39,582 nt of DNA from Candidatus Poribacteria bacterium (GCA_012963885.1 DTUY01000414.1:1-39582); one strand, 5' to 3'. Shown: positions 16,878 through 25,917, numbered from the stretch's first letter. Program-made: numbers and translations. Notes: generated by a model not told the origin, from the letters alone.

Positions 16878-17966
16878 TCATGGTATTAGTTGAACTTTAA
16901 TCGAATCGGTACCTTTCTGAACCATTTCGAAGGCCTCAACATATTTTTCCAATGACAACTGATGAGTAACGATTTGTCCCACATCGATCATGCCGCGATG
17001 AATGTAGTCAATGGCTAATGGGTAAGCATGCGGACCAAGATGTGCTCCATGAATATTAAGTTCTTTGGTATCACCGATGATGGTCCAGTCAACTGTTACC
17101 GGTTCGCGCATAACACTGAACTCAACGAAAGTCCCTGCTTTACGGATCATGCGCAACCCTTGTTCAACAGCGCTTGGATGGCCGGTAGCTTCGATGTAGA
17201 CGTCACAACCGTAGCCATCGGTCATTTCCAGAACCTGTTCCACCACATCAATTTTACTTGGATTGAGACTGATGTCGGCCCCTAGTTTTTCGGCTATCTG
17301 CAACCGCTTGTCGACCAGATCCACTGAGATCAATCTACCCGGGTTTTTTAAGCGGGCAGCCCCGACCATGCCCAATCCTAACGTTCCAGCCCCAGCAATC
17401 ACTACTACATCGCCGAACTCTATCTCTCCTCGTTGAACAGCATGAATTGAACAGGATAGCGGTTCAATGACAGCCGCATGTGACGGTGGAATCTCGTCGG
17501 GAACCTTGTGAATAATCGATCGTGCGGGGAACTTCATGTACTTAGCCATACCGCCATTAACCACCTGCTGGAAACCGAAGATATTGTGGATCTTGCAGAG
17601 CCAGTATTTTCCGGTCTGACAATAACGGCAATCCCAACAAGGGACTATCTGTTCAGCGATAGCCGTATCGTTGATCTGCAAACCATATTTTTCTGTCACA
17701 CCTTGACCGAGTTGCACCACTTTTCCCGTAAATTCATGTCCTGCTATTACGGGGCCTTCAACGTAGGGAACCCTATGTTCATCACCCCAAAACAGCGGCG
17801 CGCCAGTGTAACACTTCATATCGCTGGCACAGACACCACAGACTTCTACCTGAATCACCACTTCGCCAAGTTCAGCTTCAGGGACAGGAACCTCTTCCAA
17901 CCGATAGTCGTAAGGACCATGACAGACCACAGCTGGCATCGTTTTTGGTAATTCAACACCCGTCAT
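16878..17966 (-). CDS. Zinc-dependent alcohol/polyol dehydrogenase (MDR family)
   Basis: About 362 residues, medium-chain dehydrogenase/reductase. Catalytic zinc ligands are in CGVCASDMKCY (first Cys) and GPVIAGHEFTGKV (His-Glu). The structural zinc site is CWDCRYCQTGKYWLC (four Cys). The NAD-binding turn is VVIAGAGTLGLGMVGAARL and the strand-2 acid is LISVDLVDKR, which favours NAD+. The stretch FWGDEHRVPYVEGPVIAGHE recalls erythritol/threitol-type polyol dehydrogenases, an assignment from memory. Start placed at ATG 17966 (or 17969), with AGAGG just upstream. It lies between DUF5069 and an isomerase/epimerase in one gene run, so it probably oxidises a sugar alcohol or sugar. Confidence 0.9.
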   Translation of the reverse strand: MTGVELPKTMPAVVCHGPYDYRLEEVPVPEAELGEVVIQVEVCGVCASDMKCYTGAPLFWGDEHRVPYVEGPVIAGHEFTGKVVQLGQGVTEKYGLQINDTAIAEQIVPCWDCRYCQTGKYWLCKIHNIFGFQQVVNGGMAKYMKFPARSIIHKVPDEIPPSHAAVIEPLSCSIHAVQRGEIEFGDVVVIAGAGTLGLGMVGAARLKNPGRLISVDLVDKRLQIAEKLGADISLNPSKIDVVEQVLEMTDGYGCDVYIEATGHPSAVEQGLRMIRKAGTFVEFSVMREPVTVDWTIIGDTKELNIHGAHLGPHAYPLAIDYIHRGMIDVGQIVTHQLSLEKYVEAFEMVQKGTDSIKVQLIP

Positions 17967-17974
17967 CATCACCT

Positions 17975-18826
17975 CTATTGCGGATAGTCATTAGCATCTT
18001 CACAATCAAGTAAATTAAGAAAAGTCGTCAGGTCTGGACGCCCTACGGCAGCTGCGCGATCATCGAACATTTTCTGGATTTCTTCGTTCCACGGACCACG
18101 TGCGCGACGATCCTGATTCCAATCAACAATCTCGTGACGACTCTTATCGATTTTTGATCGTAGCCATTGCAGTAGGTCTGGCAAGTCGGATCTGCGGTCA
18201 ACACCATCCACAAGTTCGGTCTCGGTCAAATCAAGGAACTGCATGGTGTTGACATCTAGACCGGAGTTGGCACCGAATTTGTATTCACCCAATTTACCGT
18301 TCAAAAAAGCTTTAGTCTTGCTAACCAAACGTCCTAAACAAACGACACCTAGGATACCTCCGGAATGGGCACTCAGTGGTGAACCAACGGTCAAGTCGGA
18401 AGGAATGCCAAAGTCGTGCATATCCTCAGCGTCTAACATGTCCGGCATAGTGGTAATTTCCGGTTGACCAACAATCAGTTTACGTTCTTCGAACCCTCGG
18501 CGATAGGTTTCGTCCGGTGGTTTTCGATCACGCTCTACCGCATTGAAAGCTTTAATCTGATCGAGATTGATACTCGAAACCGCCCGTATTCCGGTTTCAG
18601 CGGCTTGGTCATTCTTAGCCTTTTCAACGATTTTCAGAAATGTGTCTTCACTTAACCCCAGTGATGTTAGTGTTCGCTGGTCACGACCAGATTCTTGACC
18701 AGCCTTGTATTCCCCTAAAGTGTTGTTGAGACGAGCACGGGCTTTATCGATCATCCTTGCGGCGTTCATCATGCCCAAGATACCAACGTGATACGGGCTA
18801 CGTGGGGCTCTTTGGCTTAGATCCAT
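17975..18826 (-). CDS. Tandem DUF5069-like protein
   Basis: 283 residues made of two related halves. The first half has LSQRAPRSPYHVGILGMMNAARMIDKARARLNN-type sequence (residues 3-36) and LGEYKAG near 38. The second repeats SPLSAHSGGILGVVCLGRLVSKTKAFLNG-type sequence (about 147-178) and KLGEYKFG near 178. Each half then carries a helical segment and ends in a similar PEITTMPDMLDAED / PDLTTFLNLLDCED motif. This is the pattern of DUF5069, usually a single small domain of unknown function. Here it is duplicated in one chain. It lies between the isomerase/epimerase at 18850 and the alcohol dehydrogenase with gaps of 23 and under 10 bases, so it very likely works in the same pathway. Confidence 0.8.
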   Translation of the reverse strand: MDLSQRAPRSPYHVGILGMMNAARMIDKARARLNNTLGEYKAGQESGRDQRTLTSLGLSEDTFLKIVEKAKNDQAAETGIRAVSSINLDQIKAFNAVERDRKPPDETYRRGFEERKLIVGQPEITTMPDMLDAEDMHDFGIPSDLTVGSPLSAHSGGILGVVCLGRLVSKTKAFLNGKLGEYKFGANSGLDVNTMQFLDLTETELVDGVDRRSDLPDLLQWLRSKIDKSRHEIVDWNQDRRARGPWNEEIQKMFDDRAAAVGRPDLTTFLNLLDCEDANDYPQ

Positions 18827-18849
18827 TTGGTTTTCCTTTCCTAAAAGTA

Positions 18850-19692
18850 TTAAATGTTCAATTCTTGCATGAGCTGTCGCACGTATTTGACATCTTCTGC
18901 CACTAATGTATTGGTTGGCTTTAGATGGTGTTCGACCAAGTGGAAAAAGGAACGATACTCAGCATGGATACTGATCGGATCGGTGTATTGTGCCGCTTTC
19001 AAAGCAGATAACACCATTGGAAGATCAAGCATACCATCCTTTAATGGTACCCAGATCGGCTTGAAAGTTAGTCGACCAGTTTTTGGATGCGAAAAATATT
19101 CCTGCCTCGGACTTTTAAAATTAACACTGTGCAGATAATCGCCTAACAAACCGATGGCTAGTGAAACCGGTTCGCCCGAAAGCGTCAGATGTCCAGGATC
19201 ATACTGGACACCGACCCATCGAGGATCACAATCTTGCAACATCAACAGACAGGAACTAATGTTAACATCCAGTGTATTGCCACTATGGTTCTGGATAGCT
19301 CCTTTAACCCCATGCTTTTCTAGTAAGGTTTGGAAGTCAACTAAATTCTTACGTGCTGTATCTAGCAATTGGTGGGGATCTGTTCCTTCCGAAATATGAT
19401 AACCACCAATACGGATCTTTTTAACGCCAACAGAGTTGATTGTTTCCAATAGCCGTTCGGTTTCATCATTCGATTCACGGAGTCCAGTTACTAGGCGCGC
19501 CAGCTTCAGTCCATGATCTTCAAAAACCCGTCTTACCTCTGGCAGCTTGTCGATCCCCGTTTGATGCGTGATTGGCGCGTTGGGACGACAAGGCAGATCG
19601 ACCCCTTCGAACCCCAGATTCTTGATATTCCTTGCCAATTCTGGTAGCGGTAGATCTTGGCACCATTTACAAAATGCTATGAGATTATACAT
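18850..19692 (-). CDS. Sugar phosphate isomerase/epimerase (TIM barrel)
   Basis: 280-residue xylose-isomerase-like TIM barrel. Strand 2 is NLGFEGVDLPCRPNAP, a strand-4 IGGYHI follows, KGAIQNHSGNTLD carries the place of the first metal ligand, VGVQYDPGHLTLSGEP carries D and H, and DPISIHAEYRSFF the last acidic ligand. It is first of the minus-strand metabolic run that continues to 12417. The ATG at 19692 has GAGGT upstream. The divergent Gfo/Idh/MocA gene starts 246 bases away. Substrate unknown; probably a keto-sugar or hydroxypyruvate-like compound. Confidence 0.9.
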   Translation of the reverse strand: MYNLIAFCKWCQDLPLPELARNIKNLGFEGVDLPCRPNAPITHQTGIDKLPEVRRVFEDHGLKLARLVTGLRESNDETERLLETINSVGVKKIRIGGYHISEGTDPHQLLDTARKNLVDFQTLLEKHGVKGAIQNHSGNTLDVNISSCLLMLQDCDPRWVGVQYDPGHLTLSGEPVSLAIGLLGDYLHSVNFKSPRQEYFSHPKTGRLTFKPIWVPLKDGMLDLPMVLSALKAAQYTDPISIHAEYRSFFHLVEHHLKPTNTLVAEDVKYVRQLMQELNI

Positions 19693-19938
19693 CTGATTAC
19701 TACCTCTTACCTCTGCTTAATAATACGACAACCCAAAATAAAAGTCAACGTCGCTTGACGTACAGTCTCACTGGAAAATTTAATTCGATTCAAATAATCA
19801 GGTGGAGAGTCTTTAGATTCAAGTCAAGACGGTTTTCTCTTGACACCCTTATTCCTTCTGCAACAAAATATGGCGTAATAAGCTAACCCATCTCACTGGC
19901 GATAGACAGCAACCAACAAGGAAAGAGCATAAACCGAA
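19693..19938. promoter_or_regulatory. Divergent intergenic region, candidate plus-strand promoter
   Basis: This gap separates two divergent metabolic runs and must hold both promoters. On the plus strand TTGACA at 19840-19845 is a perfect -35 hexamer. The expected -10 about 17 bases later is only AT-rich (CAAAATATGG), so the fit is partial. AAGGAAAG near 19919 lies upstream of the GTG start at 19939. No clear operator palindrome was found. Confidence 0.35.
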
Positions 19939-20961
19939 GTGTCAAAAATCACAACCGCTTTGATTGGATGTGGTGGACGTGGCCCCCAAGGGCACGCAAA
20001 AGTTGCCCAAGCATCAGGTAGCTTGGAACTTGTTGCTGTCTGTGATATTGATCAAAGACGAGCAAAATCGGTCGGCGAAAAATTTGGTGTTGAGTATGTG
20101 ATCGATTATCATCAACTCTTAACTCGTAATGATATTGAGTCGGTTATCATTGCCACTGGAACCAAACAACACGGTCCCATTGCTATCGACGCAGCCCGTA
20201 CCAAGAAACATATTCTGATCGAGAAACCGTTGGTAGATTCTGTTTCCACCGGAAAAGACCTGATCAAAGTGGTAGAAGAGTCCGGTGTGATTGGAATGGT
20301 TGGTTACCAACAGCGATTTACAGCCTTTACACAGCGATTAAAACAGGAAGCATCTGAAGTTGAACCGTTGCAAGCATTGATGACCGTTCAGCGTGGTTTA
20401 CTGCGGTCTCCCTATTTTGTTCCAGAACACTACGGTGGCATTATCGATACGGCCACACACACTATTCACCAAGCACTCTGGATAATGGATGATATACCCA
20501 GCGGTGTCTATTCTACCTTACGGCGTGGAACCTTCTCCAGAGACCAAACCATTGGTTATGCTAACCTGATGATTGATTACGACAACGGTGCCCGCACCTC
20601 AACGATTATTACTAGCATGGGGAGCGTACAGGTGCCGAATGTCATCCAGATTATCGGCAGATACGGAACTATCAGCAGTTCAGATAGAAAGACGTTACAG
20701 GTAGCTAAACACCGAGGATTTGATCTTAACGACAGGCAACCAATTGGTCTTGAGACGCAAACCATTGATTTGGACGAGACCTCGCACAACCCGATCGCCG
20801 AGATGCATTCACACTTCGCTCATTTGATTAGCGGTGAGGAAAAGGAACAACGTGGTACAACCTTACGAGAAGGACTTTTGGCGGTGATGGTAACTGAAGC
20901 TATGGCCTTATCAGCTGAACGTGGTCAGCGTGTTTCACTGACTGAAGTTATGGATCAGTAG
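19939..20961 (+). CDS. Gfo/Idh/MocA-family oxidoreductase
   Basis: 340 residues from a GTG start. The Rossmann opening is TALIGCGGRGPQGHA and the strand-2 acid is VAVCDIDQRRA, suggesting NAD. HILIEKPLVDS near residue 92 carries the catalytic-type E-K-P motif. TATHTIHQALWIMDDIP near 172 is the conserved C-terminal-domain helix (D/T-x-x-x-H-x-x-x-x-x-W). No signal peptide. First of a plus-strand run with GNAT, nitrilase, isomerase/epimerase and PhyH, facing away from a run with the same kinds of enzyme. It probably oxidises a sugar or inositol-like compound. Confidence 0.92.
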   Translation: MSKITTALIGCGGRGPQGHAKVAQASGSLELVAVCDIDQRRAKSVGEKFGVEYVIDYHQLLTRNDIESVIIATGTKQHGPIAIDAARTKKHILIEKPLVDSVSTGKDLIKVVEESGVIGMVGYQQRFTAFTQRLKQEASEVEPLQALMTVQRGLLRSPYFVPEHYGGIIDTATHTIHQALWIMDDIPSGVYSTLRRGTFSRDQTIGYANLMIDYDNGARTSTIITSMGSVQVPNVIQIIGRYGTISSSDRKTLQVAKHRGFDLNDRQPIGLETQTIDLDETSHNPIAEMHSHFAHLISGEEKEQRGTTLREGLLAVMVTEAMALSAERGQRVSLTEVMDQ

Positions 20962-21032
20962 ATCTGCGTTCTCCGATTTGGCTGAAGTTGCCAGGGTTCG
21001 CACTTTGTGTGCAGAAAATGTGAACGGGTGAT

Positions 21033-21647
21033 ATGACGAATAAACATTTGGCTACTAGCCCTTTTGTCATGTCTCCCACGGCATGGGAACCGATGGAAAA
21101 CTACAGTCTTACAATGATCCGTCAACACATGGATCGGATTCCAGAATTCTCTTTCCCACCAGGGATCGGTATTCGTACCTACCGCCCCGATGAAAGATAC
21201 ATCTGGACACGGATTCAGCGAGCTTCCGAAAAGTTTTTTAAAATTGACGGTCAACTTTTCAATCGAGAGTTCGGTCGGGATTTTAAAGCTATGGAGGATC
21301 GGTGTTTTTTTCTGGTCGCAGGTCAGGGCAAAGAGATCGGAACGACTACCGCCTGGTGGCAGCCGGATTGGCGAGGGCAGGAGTGGGGACAGATCCATTG
21401 GGTGGCGATTACTCCTGATTATCAAAGGAAAGGACTCTCCAAACCAATGATGAGTGTGGCAATGCAACGGCTGAAACAGTCTCATGAACGCTGTTTTCTT
21501 ATTACCTCATCCAGACGGGTTGCAGCAATTAAGGTCTATTTTGACTTCGGCTTTTATCCCGACCTTGAGTCTGAGAACAGTCAAGAAACCTGGGCAGAGG
21601 TCGCATCGGTTTTGGATCATGATATCCTAAAAGAATGCGGGTTTTAG
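21033..21647 (+). CDS. GNAT-family N-acetyltransferase
   Basis: 204 residues. The GNAT acetyl-CoA motif A is IHWVAITPDYQRKGLSKPMM (strand 4 and the Q-x-x-G-x-S/A pyrophosphate loop). The following helix and strand CFLITSSRRVAAIKVYFDFGFYPD contain the usual A-x-x-x-Y-x-x-x-G-F motif B. The N-terminal part (residues 1-60) is an extra segment seen in some planctomycete/poribacterial GNATs. It probably acetylates a small amine. It is separated by 71 bases from the Gfo/Idh/MocA gene upstream and by 52 from the nitrilase downstream. Target unknown. Confidence 0.85.
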   Translation: MTNKHLATSPFVMSPTAWEPMENYSLTMIRQHMDRIPEFSFPPGIGIRTYRPDERYIWTRIQRASEKFFKIDGQLFNREFGRDFKAMEDRCFFLVAGQGKEIGTTTAWWQPDWRGQEWGQIHWVAITPDYQRKGLSKPMMSVAMQRLKQSHERCFLITSSRRVAAIKVYFDFGFYPDLESENSQETWAEVASVLDHDILKECGF

Positions 21648-21699
21648 CACAATTTCAGGTTCAATTTTCACTTGAATTGCAGATTAACAGGAGGCACAT

Positions 21700-22536
21700 G
21701 TGTTTAATAGCGTCACAGTTTCAGCTATCTCCTTGAAACCGATTAAATGGGACAAACCTGCCAACGCGGACAAAATGGAGATGCTCTTTCTGGAAGCTGC
21801 TAAAGATAATCCCCAGCTGATACTGACGACCGAAGGCGTACTGGAAGGTTACGTTGTCATGGATGTGGTCCAGAAACGTCGGACAGCCGAAGAGATGCTG
21901 GCGATTTCGGAATCTATTGACGGACCGTACATCCAGCGTTTTCAAAAACTGGCTAAACAGCTTAAAATCTGTCTCTGCTTCGGTTTCGCCGAACGTATCG
22001 ACCAAGAAATCTACAATAGTGCGGTTTTCATTGATCCAGATGGTCAGATCTGCGGTAAGTATCACAAGACACAATTAGCAGAAGGCACTCATTCATCGTG
22101 GCCTTTTAACCGTGTGGGAAAGCGGTTGAGAGCCTTCAATACGTCTGTCGGAAGGGTGGGTATCGTTATCTGTAACGATCGCTGGAATCCGCTGATTGCA
22201 CGTACGCTAGTTTTGGACGGTGCTAACCTGATTCTTATCCCATCCTATGGATCCAAAAGTAAGGCACAAAATCAAGCTGTGCTGGCCCGTGCACGTGAAA
22301 ATGGTGTGCCGATCATTGAAGCCAATGTTGGTATGAACCTGGTAATCAGTAAAGGTGAGATTGTGGCTTATAAATGGGGAAACGATCAAATCACAACAGC
22401 TACTATCGAGATTCCAGTTTCGACTTCTCAACAAGCTGCACGCTTGTCAGAACAGGAATACCTACAATACCAGCAACCTGAAATGGAAAAAAGATATCAG
22501 CAAACGGTCAATAGATTTCAATCTGGTTCGTCATAA
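21700..22536 (+). CDS. Carbon-nitrogen hydrolase (nitrilase superfamily)
   Basis: 278 residues, single-domain nitrilase fold of typical length. The Glu-Lys-Cys triad is visible as E in LTTEGVLEGYVV, K in GKYHKTQLAEG and C in GIVICNDRWNP. The GTG start at 21700 has AGGAGG upstream; an ATG two bases earlier is out of frame. It hydrolyses an amide, carbamoyl or nitrile bond in an unknown substrate. It differs from the nitrilase at 12417 in lacking the N-terminal beta-rich domain. The two belong to the two divergent metabolic runs, one each. Confidence 0.9.
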   Translation: MFNSVTVSAISLKPIKWDKPANADKMEMLFLEAAKDNPQLILTTEGVLEGYVVMDVVQKRRTAEEMLAISESIDGPYIQRFQKLAKQLKICLCFGFAERIDQEIYNSAVFIDPDGQICGKYHKTQLAEGTHSSWPFNRVGKRLRAFNTSVGRVGIVICNDRWNPLIARTLVLDGANLILIPSYGSKSKAQNQAVLARARENGVPIIEANVGMNLVISKGEIVAYKWGNDQITTATIEIPVSTSQQAARLSEQEYLQYQQPEMEKRYQQTVNRFQSGSS

Positions 22537-22856
22537 CATAATTTAGGTACAGGCCTTAGGTTATGATAGTGAATCGATTTATGAAATCTGTTGGTTAAGT
22601 TTCCTGTAGCTACTATAATTTCTATTAACCTACTTTACGCTAACCTGAGATCTTGATACAATGTTTAGGACGGCCGGTTGATTTCCAGATCAATAGGTGT
22701 ATCTACTTTTAAATCGGTGTCGATATCTTCCTTATTGAAATCAAAAAATGTTTCATTACCAGGGTAACATGTTTATGTAATCCAGCAGGAAAAACTGGGT
22801 AATTAACGTTATAGTAAAATTCAACAAGTCAAATTACGATAAAGGAAATTGAAAGA
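22537..22856. other. Intergenic region with no recognised gene
   Basis: 320 bases between nitrilase and isomerase/epimerase genes on the same strand. AT-rich, with no open frame that looks coding. It may carry a promoter for the 22857 gene: TTATAGT near 22808 could be a -10, but no good -35 is seen. AAGGAAATTG lies upstream of the ATG at 22857. Confidence 0.3.
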
Positions 22857-23717
22857 ATGAAAATTGGTTTGCGAATTCCCGGAGCGGCAGGAGAAATGCC
22901 GTGGGCGGATTTTTGTGGATGGTGTAAAGAGAATGGGTTTGAGGCCATCGACGTCGGTGCTGTTACCGCTGAATTGGCCAAGGCAACTAGGGAGGCAGGT
23001 CTGACGATTGGATCGGCAGATTTGCCCGGCGTCAGGGATCTGCTCAGCGTTAATAGTGCCAAGCAGGAAGCTGGCGCCACAACGGCCAAAGAGGCAATTT
23101 CAGTTGCCGCGGAGCATGGCGTTTCGATCATGTTCTGTGTGTTTGTTCCGGAAGATGCTAGCTTAGGTAGAGCAAAAAATTATGAAATCTGGAAAGAAAC
23201 TGTCCCCCCCATTGCTGAGTTTGCTGCTTCTAAAGGTGTTGGAATCGCGGTTGAAGGTTGGCCTGGTGGAGGTCCTGCTTATCCAGCACTCGGTTGCACA
23301 CCAGAGATGTGGCGGGTGATGTTCACCGAGTGTCCAGATGGGTTAGGTTTGAACTACGATCCATCCCACTTGGTTCGGATCGGTATTGACTATCTCCGAG
23401 TGTTAAATGAATTTGCTGATAAGGTATTGCATGTTCATGCTAAGGACACTGTCTTTGATCAAGAGGCGCTCTACCTACACGGGAATCTAGGACCAACTTT
23501 CCACAGTCCACGCGGTTTTGGTGAAGACTGGTGGCGGTACTGCATCCCCGGAGACGGCGTGATTGACTGGTTGAAAGTAGTTCAACGTTTGGAAGATGAA
23601 GGATTCGATGGTATCGTCAGCGTGGAGTTGGAAGATTACCGTTACTGGGAGGACTGGGAAGCCCAAGCAGATGGCCTCAAACGTTCACAATCTTTCCTAT
23701 CAAATATTGTACGCTAG
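22857..23717 (+). CDS. Sugar phosphate isomerase/epimerase (TIM barrel)
   Basis: 286 residues. The barrel strands are visible: IGLRIPGAAGEMPW, GFEAIDVGA, VSIMFCVFVP, VGIAVEGWPGG (Glu metal ligand), LGLNYDPSHLVR (Asp and His), KVLHVHAKDTVF (His and Asp) and GIVSVELEDYRYW (last Glu). PGDGVIDWLKV is the usual helix before the last strand. This near-complete set of metal ligands makes it the clearest of the four isomerase/epimerases in the window. It precedes a PhyH gene by about 60 bases. Substrate unknown. Confidence 0.93.
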   Translation: MKIGLRIPGAAGEMPWADFCGWCKENGFEAIDVGAVTAELAKATREAGLTIGSADLPGVRDLLSVNSAKQEAGATTAKEAISVAAEHGVSIMFCVFVPEDASLGRAKNYEIWKETVPPIAEFAASKGVGIAVEGWPGGGPAYPALGCTPEMWRVMFTECPDGLGLNYDPSHLVRIGIDYLRVLNEFADKVLHVHAKDTVFDQEALYLHGNLGPTFHSPRGFGEDWWRYCIPGDGVIDWLKVVQRLEDEGFDGIVSVELEDYRYWEDWEAQADGLKRSQSFLSNIVR

Positions 23718-23776
23718 ATGCTATAGAGATATTTTTGTTGCAACGTCTCTATAACTCTATAAAGAAACTACGTCTG

Positions 23777-24565
23777 ATGTTGGAAATTGAAATACTAGAA
23801 GCACACGAGACTGAACGAGCTAAAAAGATTTTATTGCGCGATGGTTTCGTTGCCGTCAAGGATATTCTAAAGGGTGAGAGACTTAAGCGAATTCGGAACG
23901 CGGCAAACCACGTGATTCAAGAAATCATCGATAAAGATCCAGAGAGGAAGGGGAATCGAGGACATCACCGTTACTCTTTCGGTAACCAGATTCATCATAT
24001 CGAGTGGTCTGAATTGGTAGATCTTCCTCCCATTTGGTCTATTGCTGAAGCGGTTTGGGATAACGGTAATTTCATTTGTTCTGGCGCGGGTGGCGATTTT
24101 TCTCTACCCAGTGCTGAAATTCAACCTTTACACTCTGATGGTAACGAGATGGGGTTTACAGATCCATGGGTTAACCAAATTACACTGCGTGACCTTCCAC
24201 CACCAACACTCTGTGTGAATTTTCTGATGGTTGATTTTACCAAGGAGAATGGAGCTATCCGGCAGATTCCTTGCACCCAGAGGTCAAACGCACCAATCCC
24301 CACGCTGGAAGAAGAACCACTGTGGATGAAGAACTGTATCATTTGCGCGCCAGCCGGAACGGCTCTCATTCGGGATGTCCGTTGTTGGCATGGTGGAACA
24401 GCTAATAACTCTGATCAACCACGACCGATGACCAATACGCAGTATTACGCCCCTTGGTTTCGGCAGCACTTGTCAAAATGTCTTCCACATGAAAATTACA
24501 ACCAAATGTCTGCACGTGCCCAACACCTGTGCCGCTATATTGTTCAAGATGGGTTGGATACCTAG
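23777..24565 (+). CDS. PhyH-family dioxygenase, divergent
   Basis: About 262 residues from the ATG at 23777; a TTG at 23735 would add 14. The iron site is H-x-D in QPLHSDGNEMG and the distal His in CWHGGTANNS, with Arg in QPRPMTNTQYY. LCVNFLMVDFTKENGAIRQIPCTQ is the strand pair of the PhyH core, ending in P-C/G-T-Q instead of the usual P-G-S-H. It is the most divergent PhyH copy here. No strong ribosome site is seen, so it may be read from the upstream isomerase/epimerase transcript. Substrate unknown. Confidence 0.82.
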   Translation: MLEIEILEAHETERAKKILLRDGFVAVKDILKGERLKRIRNAANHVIQEIIDKDPERKGNRGHHRYSFGNQIHHIEWSELVDLPPIWSIAEAVWDNGNFICSGAGGDFSLPSAEIQPLHSDGNEMGFTDPWVNQITLRDLPPPTLCVNFLMVDFTKENGAIRQIPCTQRSNAPIPTLEEEPLWMKNCIICAPAGTALIRDVRCWHGGTANNSDQPRPMTNTQYYAPWFRQHLSKCLPHENYNQMSARAQHLCRYIVQDGLDT

Positions 24566-24715
24566 CTCCGGCCAGCTTGACCGGATGGCTGCAGATTGAA
24601 GGATTCGATTTATGACTCGGTTTAGTCGAACCAGCGTCAGGCCTATGGCAGACTGTATCAGGGTATTTTTATAGTGGAACTTAAACTCATCGGGTTTCTT
24701 TATTAAAGCTACGAG

Positions 24716-24915
24716 TTAACCATAATCTACCCTGATCGCCACCAACGTAATGTCATCCTCCTCCGCGTTATCTGCAGTCCATCACATTATTGATCAGCAT
24801 ATCCACTAACATTTCTATCGGCATCTCAGTTGGAGCGTAGGACAACCGTCCTAACTCTTCATACATGACACCTTCAGCGTTTCAGGGGAGTGATACCATC
24901 GGTCAATAGACAGCA
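24716..24915 (-). pseudogene. Relic of a PP2C/SpoIIE-type serine phosphatase C-terminus
   Basis: The 407-base gap between two convergent PhyH genes contains, on the minus strand, three pieces of one PP2C (SpoIIE-like) domain in different frames. LLTDGITPLK (near 24883-24910) corresponds to the metal-binding LLYTDGITEA motif. YEELGRLSYAPTEMPIEML and VDMLINNV follow. Then, after a frameshift near 24770, NAEEDDITLVAIRVDYG-stop ends at 24716, matching the closing DDITLVVV motif of the family. The domain is broken by at least two frameshifts and lacks its N-terminal half. It is a dead gene. The rest of the gap (24566-24715 and 24916-24972) shows nothing more. Confidence 0.7.
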
Positions 24916-24972
24916 ACAGGCCTCCGGATTCTCTGGCTTCATCTGGGGTCAGCTATTTCATAAGAGACGGGT

Positions 24973-25731
24973 TTACCTGTCAAAAGGAACGTAGACCATA
25001 CTTTTGATACGCGGTCGATCGCTGTTTACGAATGCTGGATTGGGTTCTAGAGCGTACGGCGACCAACGCCTTAGGGAAGCCATATGCGCCTCGGTAGTCG
25101 GCTTAGCCGCGAACTTGAGGGCAAGATAACGGCGACCTTCCCAACCACCAAACATGCCATGCCATAAACAATGGTTGAAGAATATGACATCACCTGGCTG
25201 AGATTCTAGAGGGAAGCAAGGCAGATCGGCGCCGCTGACACCAAAAGTCTGAGGGCAGGAATCTGCTTTCTGTGCAATCAACGGTTGAAGATCGGTATGG
25301 AGCGGCAATCGGTGAGAGCCAGGAATCACGCGTAGGCAACCCTGTTCTTTAGCCACCGGGTCGAGATAGATCATCACTTTGATCCGTATATAATCAACCT
25401 CTGCTACACCCTGCCGGTCGGCATGCCAACGGTGCTCACTGTGAACTGTCAGATTTCCTTCAGAGCCGGACCAGATAAACTCGCCTGGCATCAACTGTTC
25501 AATAACCTTGTAAATATGGTCACTTTCAACCAACTGGGTGAAAAATTGGCTCTGCTCCACGATGGTGGTTACCAGTTGTTCCTCCCGGTTGAATGGGACA
25601 CCACTACGGTCCTTGGTCAGCACACTATCGAACTGGCGGGTAATTGTCTTCATCTTATCCGGCGAGAAATACCGCCGCATGACCAAAAAGCCAAAGGTTT
25701 CGAAGTATGATTCCTGTTTGGCTGTTAGCAT
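24973..25731 (-). CDS. PhyH-family 2-oxoglutarate/Fe(II) dioxygenase
   Basis: About 252 residues. H-x-D is in RWHADRQGVAEV, the distal His in CLWHGMFGGW and the Arg in GRRYLALKF. KVMIYLDPVAKEQGCLRVIPGSH is the textbook PhyH strand pair ending in PGSH, and QPGDVIFFNH precedes the distal His. The start is ATG 25731 with AAGGG eight bases upstream; the ATG at 25746 has no ribosome site. The gene points toward a phosphatase relic, convergent with another PhyH. The set of motifs is closest to ectoine-hydroxylase-like oxygenases. Substrate unknown. Confidence 0.9.
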   Translation of the reverse strand: MLTAKQESYFETFGFLVMRRYFSPDKMKTITRQFDSVLTKDRSGVPFNREEQLVTTIVEQSQFFTQLVESDHIYKVIEQLMPGEFIWSGSEGNLTVHSEHRWHADRQGVAEVDYIRIKVMIYLDPVAKEQGCLRVIPGSHRLPLHTDLQPLIAQKADSCPQTFGVSGADLPCFPLESQPGDVIFFNHCLWHGMFGGWEGRRYLALKFAAKPTTEAHMASLRRWSPYALEPNPAFVNSDRPRIKSMVYVPFDR

Positions 25732-25917
25732 GGTATAACCCTTCATTTATTTAGACCGCATATTGTCATCGCGTGATTGAAGAACTGACTGTTCTCATTG
25801 GATGATATGGTTTTGACAATTACCATAACACCTTCAACTCAGACGGTCCAGAGATTAGGAAATTGGTTGTAATTTTAGTTTAGACGTTGAAGTCCAAAGG
25901 CAGAAACATAATTGACA

